Below are positions 1-8,398 of a stretch of DNA of 64,000 bases, piece after piece. Each line of letters opens with the position of its first letter. Position 1 is the stretch's first letter. A program made the translations under genes and the position numbers. Under the pieces are notes generated by a model. It saw nothing but the letters and a program-made list of their open reading frames with translations, had not been told where the DNA came from and made no database searches. The stretch covers positions 1 to 64,000 of the forward strand of contig NZ_SRZY01000023.1 of NCBI RefSeq assembly GCF_006476045.1. Direction: 5' to 3'. Origin of the DNA: Sphingobacterium lumbrici. Its GTDB lineage: Bacteria; Bacteroidota; Bacteroidia; Sphingobacteriales; Sphingobacteriaceae.

Positions 1-48
1 GATGTCTTTTACAAATTTTTCAGTACTCTTTTTCTTTGGAGTTTCCAT
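1..48 (-). mobile_element. 5' end of an IS transposase (partial, OrfA-like)
   Basis: Sixteen codons run off the left edge: METPKKKSTEKFVKDI. A short, lysine-rich, hydrophilic start with a TEKFVKDI-type stretch resembles the beginnings of IS3-family OrfA proteins, which carry an N-terminal helix-turn-helix. The codons are in frame to position 1. An AAGGAG-like run lies about 30 bases upstream on the minus strand. The family call rests on a very short stretch and on the terminal-repeat-like sequence just outside it, so treat it as probable. Another small gene with a charged N-terminus cannot be excluded. Confidence 0.45.
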
Positions 49-121
49 ATCTAAATCTAATTGTTTTTCTTGAAAACTCTCCTTAAGTTTTTATAATAGT
101 GTGTCCACTTTTTGCTGACGA
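49..121 (-). repeat. Probable terminus of the insertion sequence
   Basis: Between the putative transposase start and the kinase fragment lies a sequence that reads on the minus strand CGTCAGCAAAAAGTGGACAC near its outer edge (about 101-120). GTCA-N-CAAAAAGTGGACA-like ends are common for IS3-group elements. The in-frame stop for the kinase frame (116-118) falls inside this end, consistent with the insertion having cut the kinase gene. The exact boundary cannot be fixed because the other end and the target duplication lie outside the window. Confidence 0.4.
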
Positions 122-655
122 TTTACAGAGTTAGAGAAACTGCTTACGTATATCCAATACGTCCAGAAACTGAGCAACAATAGTGCAGAGACTATTCCGT
201 TGCAGTGTGTACACCTCAACCTTCAAGACCTTTTTAGTTCAGTCGTTGAAAAATATCGAACTGCAAAAGATAATCTCGTAAAACTTGATCTTTCCCTGCG
301 CACCAAGCAAACTACTATTTACGCAGATTTGCTGCACTTCGCTAATATTATCGACAACCTGATCGAAAATGCCATTAAGTATTCGAATGAAAGGGTACAT
401 ATTGAAATCACCGTAACGGACGCTCAGGATAAACTGAAGATAACTGTAAAGGATGATGGCTTAGGGATTTTAGACAGCGACCTACCTCATATCTTCACAA
501 CATTCTACCGAAGTAATGACAAGGAAATACAACGAAGGGTGGGCTTAGGGCTAGGGCTGACCTATGTAAAAGCACTTGTCGAAGCACACGGCGGTGAAAT
601 AAAAGTAAAAAGTAAATTTGGCATGGGTAGTGAATTTATCGTATATTTCCCTTAA
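119..655 (+). pseudogene. Sensor histidine kinase, 5'-truncated
   Basis: An open frame starts just after a stop at 116-118 and carries only the end of the dimerisation helices followed by a complete HATPase domain. The N box (NLIENAIKYS), G1 (DDGLGI), F box (FYRSNDKE) and G2 (GLGLGLTYVKALVEAHGG) are all present. The phosphoacceptor His region, the sensor domain and any transmembrane segments are missing. Upstream sequence is IS-like, so the gene was probably split by transposition. A TTG at 200 could serve as an internal start, but the product would lack the substrate histidine. The response regulator 23 bp downstream is its natural partner. Confidence 0.75.
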
Positions 656-678
656 ACTTTTTTTTCCTGTAAAAAACA

Positions 679-1368
679 ATGCGTAATAAAATTCTACTTA
701 TAGAGGACGACCCGGGGCTAGCCATCCCTTTGAAAGATTATTTCGAAGATAACGGATTGATTGTCTCCCATACGATATCCGGAGAAGAAGGATTATTGCA
801 TTATAGAGATCAAAAACCGGATCTGATTATCCTCGACATTATTTTACCCAACAAAAGTGGATTTGACGTTATTGCAGAGATCCGTGACAAAGATCTTATT
901 ACCCCTATCATCTTAATGACGGGAACAGAGTTTGATCCCGACAGCCAAATAAAGGGCTATTCTTTGGGAGCGCTCAATTTTATGCAAAAACCTGTCATGC
1001 CTCAGGCTTTATTGGCACTAATCAAGAACCTGCTCTCGCTGCCGAGTAACATTCAACAATTTCAAATTGGGAACACGACAATCTGCATACATGAGCAACG
1101 TATTGAACTGAATGGCAAGCAATTCTATGTAAGAGAAAAAGATGCCCGGGTATTTGAATTTCTATTGGCGCGGAAAAACCAGGTCGTAATGCGATCGCTA
1201 TTACTTAAGCAAATATGGCTGGATGACCATCCCGACAAGAATAACCTCCTGGACGGATCCATACTTCGGCTAAGACAAATATTAAATAAACACCCCTCCC
1301 CCCGAATCAAAAGCGTGTACGGAAGAGGTTATTTACTGGATACAACCTCTTCGCAGACTTGTATATAA
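679..1368 (+). CDS. OmpR/PhoB-family response regulator
   Basis: This 229-residue two-domain DNA-binding response regulator has an N-terminal receiver with the acidic pair at E9/D10/D11, the phosphoacceptor D53 in LIILDIILPN, and K104 in MQKPVMP. The C-terminal winged helix spans about 125-225 and ends with the typical VYGRGYLL strand. It lies 23 bp downstream of the truncated histidine kinase, so it was the output of that pair and has probably lost its dedicated kinase. It may now be unphosphorylated or be fed by another kinase or small phosphodonors. Its targets are not visible; the glycosyltransferase block downstream is a candidate only by position. Confidence 0.9.
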   Translation: MRNKILLIEDDPGLAIPLKDYFEDNGLIVSHTISGEEGLLHYRDQKPDLIILDIILPNKSGFDVIAEIRDKDLITPIILMTGTEFDPDSQIKGYSLGALNFMQKPVMPQALLALIKNLLSLPSNIQQFQIGNTTICIHEQRIELNGKQFYVREKDARVFEFLLARKNQVVMRSLLLKQIWLDDHPDKNNLLDGSILRLRQILNKHPSPRIKSVYGRGYLLDTTSSQTCI

Positions 1369-1389
1369 AACCAACTTTATCTATGTTTG
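1359..1389 (+). promoter_or_regulatory. Bacteroidota promoter for the DUF4254/GT block
   Basis: TTG (1359-1361), a 20-base spacer and TATGTTTG (1382-1389) match the Bacteroidota sigma-A consensus TTG-N19-21-TAnnTTTG. The ATG at 1394 lies only four bases beyond the -7 box, about where transcription should start, so the mRNA may be leaderless. Confidence 0.6.
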
Positions 1390-1393
1390 CATC

Positions 1394-1999
1394 ATGATTA
1401 GTGCAACTGCAAATACCATATTCCAGCGCGCTATTGATGCTTATCACATTCATGATAATATCGATACGGTGATGGAGAACCCCTACGATTCGGCTACATT
1501 GGAGCACCTTTTGTATTTGAAATGTTGGATTGATACCGCACAATGGCACATGGAAGACGTGGTACGTAATCCGGATATCGATCCCAAAGAAGGATTATAC
1601 TGGAAAAGACGTATTGATAAACAAAATCAGGTGCGCACAGATACGGTCGAATATATTGATAGCTATTACCTGCAAAAATTTGCCGATGTAACGCCATCGG
1701 CCGATGCCCGGATCAACTCTGAAAGTCCGGCCTGGGCAATAGACCGCCTGTCGATCTTAGCCTTAAAAATCTATCACATGCAACAGGAGACCTTACGCCC
1801 GGATGCCTCTCTCGATCATATCGATAACTGCCGCCAGAAGTTGAATATCCTTTTAGAGCAACGTACAGATTTGTCAAAAAGTATTGATGAACTATTAGAA
1901 GATATTGCCTCCGGTCAGAAATATATGAAGGTTTACAAACAGATGAAGATGTACAACGACCCTTCGTTAAACCCTGTCTTATACGGTGTCCAAAAATAA
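1394..1999 (+). CDS. DUF4254 domain protein
   Basis: The 201-residue, mostly helical, soluble protein has no signal peptide. It contains the family's conserved acidic/aromatic pattern, for example an IDTAQWHMEDVVR stretch near residues 45-57 and WAIDRLSILALKIYHM near 113-128. DUF4254 proteins are widespread in Bacteroidota and commonly sit beside a heptosyltransferase-like GT9 gene, as here (8-bp gap). No biochemical role is established that I know of; the context suggests a part in LPS or surface-glycan assembly. The start is the first ATG after the promoter and gives the expected N-terminus. Confidence 0.8.
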   Translation: MISATANTIFQRAIDAYHIHDNIDTVMENPYDSATLEHLLYLKCWIDTAQWHMEDVVRNPDIDPKEGLYWKRRIDKQNQVRTDTVEYIDSYYLQKFADVTPSADARINSESPAWAIDRLSILALKIYHMQQETLRPDASLDHIDNCRQKLNILLEQRTDLSKSIDELLEDIASGQKYMKVYKQMKMYNDPSLNPVLYGVQK

Positions 2000-2007
2000 T
2001 ATCTAAT

Positions 2008-3027
2008 ATGAAGCGAATTATAGTTATTCGTTTTTCGGCAATGGGTGATGTGGCTATGGTTGCTTCCGTACTTACAGAATTTCAAAAACAGCATGGAGAT
2101 ACGGAAATAGTGCTGGTCTCCAGAAAATTATTTGCTGCATTTTTCGAACATATCCCCAGACTAATTTTTCATCCTATAGACCCCAAGGGGAAACATAAAG
2201 GTTTAAGCGGTCTGTTTAGATTATTTAGAGAGCTGAAAGTACACAAGCCCGATTATGTAGCAGATCTACATAACAATATTAGATCTAAAGTCCTAGGTAC
2301 ATTATTCAGACTTAAAGGAAATAATCTATGTACGCTCTACAAGGGCCGCGCAGAAAAAAAATCGCTGACACGACCGCACAACAAAATAAAACGTCAATTA
2401 AAACCGACCACGGAGCGTTATGCTGATGTGTTTAGACAGCTGGGTTACAGCCTGAAATTAGACCATGAATTGCCCCGCATCAATCGTGAAGCTCCCGAAG
2501 AATATGCTGCTGTTTTTGCATCAGGTATCAAGACAATCGGGATAGCTCCATTTGCGCAACATCCTTACAAAGTGTTTCCATTAGCCAAAATGGAAGATCT
2601 GATCCGGCAGCTTTCGGAAAAGAATTATACCGTTTTTTTATTCGGTGGCGGCGCAGCAGAAAAAGAGATCTGTGCCAATTGGTCAAATGAATATAAGCAA
2701 GTCGTGAATACCATTGGTCAGTATTCACTTACAGAGGAACTGGATATTATTGCCAATTTAGATTTGATGGTAAGTATGGATAGCTCGGGTATGCATATAG
2801 CCTCGTTAGTTGGCACGAGATGTGTATCTATCTGGGGAGCGACACACCCGTTTGCCGGATTTTTGGGTTATGGACAATCTCTGGAAGATTGTGTACAGGT
2901 AGCACACCCGGCACGCCCAAGCTCCGTATACGGCAACAAACCCTGCGACTGCGATGGTGTGGAAGCCATTGACTTGGTAACGGTAGAAATGGTGGTTGAG
3001 AGAATAAATAAAGTAGTCGGATTGTAG
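2008..3027 (+). CDS. Glycosyltransferase family 9 (heptosyltransferase-like)
   Basis: The 339-residue protein has two Rossmann halves (GT-B). The N-terminus IIVIRFSAMGDVAMV is the acceptor-side motif of RfaF/WaaC-type enzymes. The donor-binding half contains IGIAPFAQHPYKVFP (about 176-190), a glycine-rich loop FLFGGGAAEKE, and the C-terminal signature SMDSSGMHIASLVGTRCVSIWGATHP near 255-280. GT9 members add heptose or related sugars to the LPS inner core from nucleotide-activated donors at the inner face of the membrane. Sugar specificity cannot be read here. It is probably co-transcribed with the DUF4254 gene. Confidence 0.88.
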   Translation: MKRIIVIRFSAMGDVAMVASVLTEFQKQHGDTEIVLVSRKLFAAFFEHIPRLIFHPIDPKGKHKGLSGLFRLFRELKVHKPDYVADLHNNIRSKVLGTLFRLKGNNLCTLYKGRAEKKSLTRPHNKIKRQLKPTTERYADVFRQLGYSLKLDHELPRINREAPEEYAAVFASGIKTIGIAPFAQHPYKVFPLAKMEDLIRQLSEKNYTVFLFGGGAAEKEICANWSNEYKQVVNTIGQYSLTEELDIIANLDLMVSMDSSGMHIASLVGTRCVSIWGATHPFAGFLGYGQSLEDCVQVAHPARPSSVYGNKPCDCDGVEAIDLVTVEMVVERINKVVGL

Positions 3028-3085
3028 CACACGGACTTGTCCTTAACGTTATACTTTTAATAATAGCTTTTAGTTTGTACATTAT

Positions 3086-4327
3086 ATGGAAAAAATATGC
3101 TTTGTAGTTTGTCAGTATGGTAGTGAAGTTAATGGCGGAGCGGAAATACATTGTAGAATGCTTGCCGAGAGATTAACTCCCTATTACGAGGTTGATGTAT
3201 TAACATCAACGACGATTAACAACAGAACTTTTCAACCATATTACCAAGAAGGTTTAGAAATACTAAATGGTGTAAATGTAAGAAGATTTAAATCTGAACC
3301 CTACGATAAAGCATTTCATGATAAAATCGCGAAGAAAAGTAAATTAGGGAGAAAGACCAGAAGGATGCTGTATAGAACCGGGATCTTAAGACCCATAGCC
3401 GACCTTGTTCCAAAATGGCGTTTAAGCATAGATGAAGAAAAAAAAGTATTAGAAGCACATGGTTATTATTCTTCAGAATTACTAAATTTTGTAAAAGAAA
3501 ATGTCAATGATTACAAGCGCATTATTCTTTTTTCGTATCCATATCCAAACACCTTCTTTATAGGTGAAATGTTTCCAAATAAATGCATCTTAATTCCTAC
3601 CGCTCACGATGAAGGCGATCTATTCAGGTCACTACAGACACATTTATTCACTAATATTGGTCATATAGCGTTTAACACCAAAGAGGAAAAAGACCTATGT
3701 AAAAATGTATTTGGAAAATCCATGTCTTCCAATAGCATTTTAGCCGTAGGAGTGGAGATTGCCGAACCGGTTTCGAAAGAAAGTATCTACAAAAAGTTTA
3801 ATTTACCGGAAAACTACGTATTATATTTTGGCCGGATAGCTCCTGAAAAAATGGGCAATCTGATCGATTGGTTTCTCTTGTACAAACAACACAAAAACAC
3901 CGATGTTAAACTTGTTTTAACTGGCAGGTTATTTATGAAAAATAAAGTGCATCCCGACATCATTTATACCGATTTTGTCACTGAAGCAGAAAAAACAGCT
4001 CTAATTAACAGTGCTAAACTTATTATCAATCCGTCGGAGAAGGAAAGTTTATCGTTACTTCTTTTAGAGGCTATGCAATTAGGAAAACCGTCTCTAGTGA
4101 ATGGCAAATGTGAAGTTATGAAACAGCATTGTATAAAAAGTGACTATGCTTGTCAATATTATATTTCAAAGTCCGATTTTCTTAAGAAACTAGACGATAT
4201 GCTTTACGGGATAGAAGATCCGGATATGGTCGCAATGAAAGCCAAAAACTATGTCAAAGAACATTACGACTGGAACACAATTATGGATAAATTAAAAAAA
4301 TTAATCGAATCAACTCCATCCAATTAA
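3086..4327 (+). CDS. Glycosyltransferase family 4
   Basis: The 413-residue GT-B retaining glycosyltransferase begins with an acceptor-domain loop (YGSEVNGGAEIHCRMLAERL). Its GT4 donor domain carries LYFGRIAPEKMGN (about 249-261) and the EX7E-like NPSEKESLSLLLLEAMQLGKPSL (about 312-334), where the two glutamates bracket the donor site. It is cytoplasmic and would act on a lipid-linked or LPS-core acceptor with a nucleotide sugar. It lies 58 bp after the GT9 gene and 21 bp before the next GT2 gene, within the polysaccharide block. The substrate is not predictable from sequence. Confidence 0.87.
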   Translation: MEKICFVVCQYGSEVNGGAEIHCRMLAERLTPYYEVDVLTSTTINNRTFQPYYQEGLEILNGVNVRRFKSEPYDKAFHDKIAKKSKLGRKTRRMLYRTGILRPIADLVPKWRLSIDEEKKVLEAHGYYSSELLNFVKENVNDYKRIILFSYPYPNTFFIGEMFPNKCILIPTAHDEGDLFRSLQTHLFTNIGHIAFNTKEEKDLCKNVFGKSMSSNSILAVGVEIAEPVSKESIYKKFNLPENYVLYFGRIAPEKMGNLIDWFLLYKQHKNTDVKLVLTGRLFMKNKVHPDIIYTDFVTEAEKTALINSAKLIINPSEKESLSLLLLEAMQLGKPSLVNGKCEVMKQHCIKSDYACQYYISKSDFLKKLDDMLYGIEDPDMVAMKAKNYVKEHYDWNTIMDKLKKLIESTPSN

Positions 4328-4330
4328 TAT

Positions 4331-4338
4331 TATCTTTG
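4331..4338 (+). promoter_or_regulatory. Possible -7 box upstream of first GT2 gene
   Basis: TATCTTTG matches TAnnTTTG and lies 10 bases before the ATG at 4349. No TTG was found at the proper distance upstream, so this is weak; the gene may simply be co-transcribed. Confidence 0.25.
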
Positions 4339-4348
4339 TTGTCATTCT

Positions 4349-5164
4349 ATGAAAGAACCTGTTAAAACATCGCTTTTAATTTCAACATACAATTGGCCTG
4401 AAGCGCTTGATCTTTGTTTTCAAAGTGTGATGAAACAAAGTGTCTTACCCGATGAGATTATTGTGGCGGATGACGGATCAACAGAGGCTACAAGAAATTT
4501 AATCCTTGATTTTCAAACTAAAACCGATATGTCTATACAACATATCTGGCATGAAGACATTGGCTTCCAACTTTCTCAAATTCGCAACAAAGCAATCGCG
4601 AAAGCTAAAAATCCTTATATCATACAAATCGATGGCGATGTAATCTTAAATCCACATTTCATCGAAGATCATATTGCATTAGCCTCTCCTGAAACTTTCG
4701 TCACGGGAAGTCGTGTAAATCTAAGCCAACTTTTCTCTGAAAATCTATTGCTATCTCATGAGCTTCCTTCTTTTACAGTGATCCGGAAAAACAGTCGTAA
4801 TTTTTTTAACGGACTCAGACTTCCCTTTTTAACAAACTTTCTCTCTACGCGCTATAAAACCACGGGAAAATATAGAGATTTCACCAGAGGTTGTAATATG
4901 GCTTTTTGGAAAGAAGATATTATCCGTGTAAATGGCTACAATGAGAATATGACTGGCTGGGGCAGTGAGGATAGAGAACTTGTGGCCAGAATGGCGAACA
5001 TTGGATTAAAAAAGAAGTTTATTAAATTTGCCGGAATTGTTTATCACATTTGGCATCCATTTGCTTCTCGGGAGCAGGAGACAATTAATGACCGCATCTA
5101 TGAGCAAACGGTCAACAAACAAATTACAACAATCCCTAACGGGATTGATAAGTACCTAAAATAG
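4349..5164 (+). CDS. Glycosyltransferase family 2 with galactosyltransferase-type C-terminus
   Basis: The 271-residue GT-A protein opens with ISTYNWPEALDLCFQSVMKQ, followed by IIVADDGSTEATR (nucleotide binding) and the DXD-type IQIDGDVILN near residues 90-99. The C-terminal part holds FTRGCNMAFWKEDI and MTGWGSEDRELVARM, the pattern of the Glyco_transf_7C domain of beta-1,4-galactosyltransferase-like enzymes, where WGSEDRE supplies metal and acceptor contacts. It is followed after 3 bp by a paralog with the same domain order. It is inferred to add a hexose to the surface polysaccharide or LPS. Confidence 0.88.
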   Translation: MKEPVKTSLLISTYNWPEALDLCFQSVMKQSVLPDEIIVADDGSTEATRNLILDFQTKTDMSIQHIWHEDIGFQLSQIRNKAIAKAKNPYIIQIDGDVILNPHFIEDHIALASPETFVTGSRVNLSQLFSENLLLSHELPSFTVIRKNSRNFFNGLRLPFLTNFLSTRYKTTGKYRDFTRGCNMAFWKEDIIRVNGYNENMTGWGSEDRELVARMANIGLKKKFIKFAGIVYHIWHPFASREQETINDRIYEQTVNKQITTIPNGIDKYLK

Positions 5165-5167
5165 CAA

Positions 5168-5986
5168 ATGGTAGCATCAATCATTATAAGCACCTATAAT
5201 TCCCCCATTTGGCTTGAAAAAGTTCTTATAGGCTACTTATGTCAAACTATTACGAATTTTGAAATCCTGATCGCTGATGACGGCTCAAACGAGGAAACTA
5301 AAATGCTTATTGAAAAATATCGTTCTTCTTTCAAATCATTGATTCACATTTGGCATCATGATGATGGTTTTAGGAAGTGTGAAATATTAAACAAAGCGAT
5401 TCAGGCATCAGCAACACCTTATCTAATTTTTACAGACGGAGATTGCATACCAAGGAAGGATTTTGTTCAGGCTCATTTAAAAAACAGAAAAAAAGGTCAT
5501 TTTCTCTCTGGCGGTTATTTTAAACTTCAAATGGATACTTCAAATGAGATTTCAATAGAAGTTATTCAAAAACAAGATTGTTTTGATATTAAATGGCTTA
5601 AAAAGAATGGATTAAAAAAATCATTTAAAAATAGTAAGCTATCGAACAGTAAAAGACTATTATATATTCTAAATACGATTACCCCGACCAGCCCGACCTG
5701 GAATGGACACAATACTTCCGGTTGGAAAGAAGATATTTTATCTGTAAACGGATTTGATGAAAGAATGAAATATGGCGGTGAAGATCGCGAACTTGGAGAA
5801 AGATTGGTTAATAAAAATATAACGGGTATTCAAATTAGATACAAAGCTATATGTATTCACTTAGATCACTCCCGTTCTTATGTAAACGATATAGACTGGC
5901 AAAGAAACTACCGCATCCGAAAAGAAACAAAACGAAACTCCTCGGTATGGACAGACTTCGGAATCATAAAGTCTTTTTCAAGTTGA
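5168..5986 (+). CDS. Glycosyltransferase family 2, tandem paralog
   Basis: The 272-residue protein has the same architecture as its upstream neighbour: IISTYNSPIWLEKVLIGYLCQ, LIADDGSNEETK, FTDGDCIPR (metal-binding DXD) and the C-terminal NTSGWKEDILSVNGFDER with KYGGEDRELGERL. The motif order and the length, within one residue, point to an old tandem duplication, but overall identity is clearly low, so the specificities have probably diverged. It has no signal peptide. It ends 86 bp before the next gene. Confidence 0.87.
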   Translation: MVASIIISTYNSPIWLEKVLIGYLCQTITNFEILIADDGSNEETKMLIEKYRSSFKSLIHIWHHDDGFRKCEILNKAIQASATPYLIFTDGDCIPRKDFVQAHLKNRKKGHFLSGGYFKLQMDTSNEISIEVIQKQDCFDIKWLKKNGLKKSFKNSKLSNSKRLLYILNTITPTSPTWNGHNTSGWKEDILSVNGFDERMKYGGEDRELGERLVNKNITGIQIRYKAICIHLDHSRSYVNDIDWQRNYRIRKETKRNSSVWTDFGIIKSFSS

Positions 5987-6072
5987 AAGAAAGTTTGGAA
6001 TATTTTTTGTGCTTTCCTGAGTAGCATACCACTGAAACACATCGTTTTACCAAGAATAGAGTATCAATTATT

Positions 6073-7242
6073 ATGAATAGATTAAAAAAATGGCATTTAA
6101 CCCTCACATCACTTTTCCATTACCCAAATATTATAAAAGAGATTAAAAGGATTGATTCCAATATTTTATTTATTTTTCCATATCTTCAGACTGGCGGAGG
6201 CGAACGTGTACATGCAGAAATTATGAAAACATTTTCTCATCTCAACCCAACCTGTCTCATAACCTACTATTCATCCAATGAAGACATGAAGGATGAATTT
6301 GAAAAACATGCTAATGTAATAAACCTTGAACGCTGGGGATGGAAAAAATCTTTCCGGCAGATAATGGTCAAAAAAGTAGCCAAAATAATGAATAATAAAC
6401 CAAATGCTATTGTATTTGGCTGTGGAAATCACTTTTTCTATGACATTATCCCTTTACTCAACGAAAACGTAAAGAAAATCGACCTGATGCATAGCTACTT
6501 AGGCAATATACCTAACTCTTTTGAACAATACTCATTGCCTTATGCTCATCTATTAGACAATAGGGTTGTTTTAGGCAGGAAGCATTTTAATCAAATAGCA
6601 AAATTCTACAAAGAGAACAGCATAGACTGTTCGGTATCAGACCAAGTTAAGGTAATACACAACAAAGTCTCCCCCCCCCAAGAAGTAATATTCAAAGACT
6701 TTATTTCGCCACTAAAAGTTTTATTTGTAGCTCGCAACAGTTCGGAAAAACGTCCCGAGCTTTTTATCGAGATAACGCAGGAATGTTATAAGCGAAGCCT
6801 GCCGATCGAGTTTATCATGATTGGTGATTTCGAATGTTATCAGGACGAGGTCAGAAGCAATGTTACTATTACTGGACGCATTACAAACAGTAATCTATTG
6901 AATTCCTATTATGCTACAGCACATTTTGTTGCCATCACCTCCGCACTTGAAGGTTTTCCAATGGTGATTTTAGAAGGATTAGCTTACGGCGCAGTTCCAT
7001 TAAGTACAGATGTTGGGATAGTCTCTGACTATATCAATGAAAAGACTGAGACTGGCTTCATTATAGAAAACTCTCAAAACACTGATCTCATCAAAGATCA
7101 ATTCATTGAAAAACTAGAATATGCCATCCAACACCCTAAACAACTTTCTGCGATGTCTATAAAAGGACAAATGCTGATTCGTGAGGAATTCAGTGAAGAA
7201 AAATTTGAATCAAGTTATAGATCACTTTTATTATCCAAATAA
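6073..7242 (+). CDS. Glycosyltransferase family 4
   Basis: The 389-residue GT-B enzyme has the N-terminal motif ILFIFPYLQTGGGERVHAEIM (about 31-51), the glycine loop and helix that face the acceptor. The C-terminal half has LKVLFVARNSSEKRPELFIE (start of the donor Rossmann fold) and ITSALEGFPMVILEGLAYGAVPLSTDVG (EX7E with the two catalytic-site glutamates). No membrane segment is seen. It is a member of the same polysaccharide block as its neighbours; sugar and linkage are unknown. Confidence 0.85.
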   Translation: MNRLKKWHLTLTSLFHYPNIIKEIKRIDSNILFIFPYLQTGGGERVHAEIMKTFSHLNPTCLITYYSSNEDMKDEFEKHANVINLERWGWKKSFRQIMVKKVAKIMNNKPNAIVFGCGNHFFYDIIPLLNENVKKIDLMHSYLGNIPNSFEQYSLPYAHLLDNRVVLGRKHFNQIAKFYKENSIDCSVSDQVKVIHNKVSPPQEVIFKDFISPLKVLFVARNSSEKRPELFIEITQECYKRSLPIEFIMIGDFECYQDEVRSNVTITGRITNSNLLNSYYATAHFVAITSALEGFPMVILEGLAYGAVPLSTDVGIVSDYINEKTETGFIIENSQNTDLIKDQFIEKLEYAIQHPKQLSAMSIKGQMLIREEFSEEKFESSYRSLLLSK

Positions 7243-7263
7243 TGAAAGTGTTATGTACACAAC

Positions 7264-8325
7264 ATGACAAATAATATTACAGAGAACCTTAAAAACAGAC
7301 CAATTATTACGGTGTTTATGCCCGCATACAATGCTGGCAGGTATATTTATGAAGCGATAGAAAGTATACGCTGTCAAAGTTTTCAAAATTTTGAATTGTT
7401 AATTGTAGACGATGGCTCTACAGACAACACATTACATATCATCAAATCATTTTCAGATGCAAGGATAAGACTTATTCAAAATAAAGTTAACAAAGGTTTA
7501 GTCTACACCCGAAATATTGCGCTGACAGAAGCTAAAGGTGATTTTATAGCAATTTTGGATAGTGATGACATCGCATTAAACAACAGGCTGGAAAAGCAGT
7601 ATGAAACTTTCTTACAGCGACCTGATTTAGCTGTCTTAGGAAGCCAAGCTTATGTTATCAATAAAGATGGAAACCGTACCGGCAGGAAAATCACCAATGC
7701 AACGGGGGCTGAATTAGTGAAGTCAACTATTTTTTTTGAAAATCCATTTGTGCATTCATCTGTAATGATGCGGACTTCTGTTTTCAAAGAATTTGGGGGT
7801 TATCACAACTACTCTACCGCGGAAGACTATGAGCTGTTTATTCGGATTTCCGATAAATATGAGGTAGATAACCTAACAGAATATCTAGTAGAATATAGAG
7901 TACATGGAGACAATATCTCGACAACCCAACTTCCACTTTTACAACAGGCAGTTCTGGATATGAAAGCCGATCAACTTAAACGACTAGGAATTGCTAATGA
8001 TTTGGCACATTGTGAAATGGTCTCATTACAATCTTTTCAAAACAAATATATGTTAAAAGATTACTTCAAGCTATATAAAGATTTGCTGTACACAAATCGT
8101 AAAAACAATTTCTTTGAAATCCATTCCTTTGAAAAAGTTTTATTTGACCGTTGGTTTAATGTAATCATGAATAAAGGTGATAAAACTGCTTTTTTAATGC
8201 TTTTTAAGCCGCCCCTATTTGACTGGAGTAAAATAACACCACGGCAATTTCGTAAAACATTTAAAAAATCATTAAAAGAAATCTTGTACATCAACAAGAT
8301 TAGTATGTGCCCCCCTCGCGTTTAA
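7264..8325 (+). CDS. Glycosyltransferase family 2
   Basis: The 353-residue protein has an N-terminal GT-A domain (about 15-240): ITVFMPAYNAGRYIYEAIES, LLIVDDGSTDNT and the DXD motif AILDSDDIAL. The acceptor-side segment contains NPFVHSSVMMR and STAEDYELFIRISDKYE, typical of WcaA-like GT2 enzymes. The last 110 residues are basic and lack recognisable motifs. It lies 21 bp after the GT4 gene and probably shares its transcript. Confidence 0.87.
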   Translation: MTNNITENLKNRPIITVFMPAYNAGRYIYEAIESIRCQSFQNFELLIVDDGSTDNTLHIIKSFSDARIRLIQNKVNKGLVYTRNIALTEAKGDFIAILDSDDIALNNRLEKQYETFLQRPDLAVLGSQAYVINKDGNRTGRKITNATGAELVKSTIFFENPFVHSSVMMRTSVFKEFGGYHNYSTAEDYELFIRISDKYEVDNLTEYLVEYRVHGDNISTTQLPLLQQAVLDMKADQLKRLGIANDLAHCEMVSLQSFQNKYMLKDYFKLYKDLLYTNRKNNFFEIHSFEKVLFDRWFNVIMNKGDKTAFLMLFKPPLFDWSKITPRQFRKTFKKSLKEILYINKISMCPPRV

Positions 8326-8398
8326 GGTGTCATTTTCATTACACGAGGGAATATAAACTTGCAAACTCATTGTAAATAATAAAACAATAAACATATAA

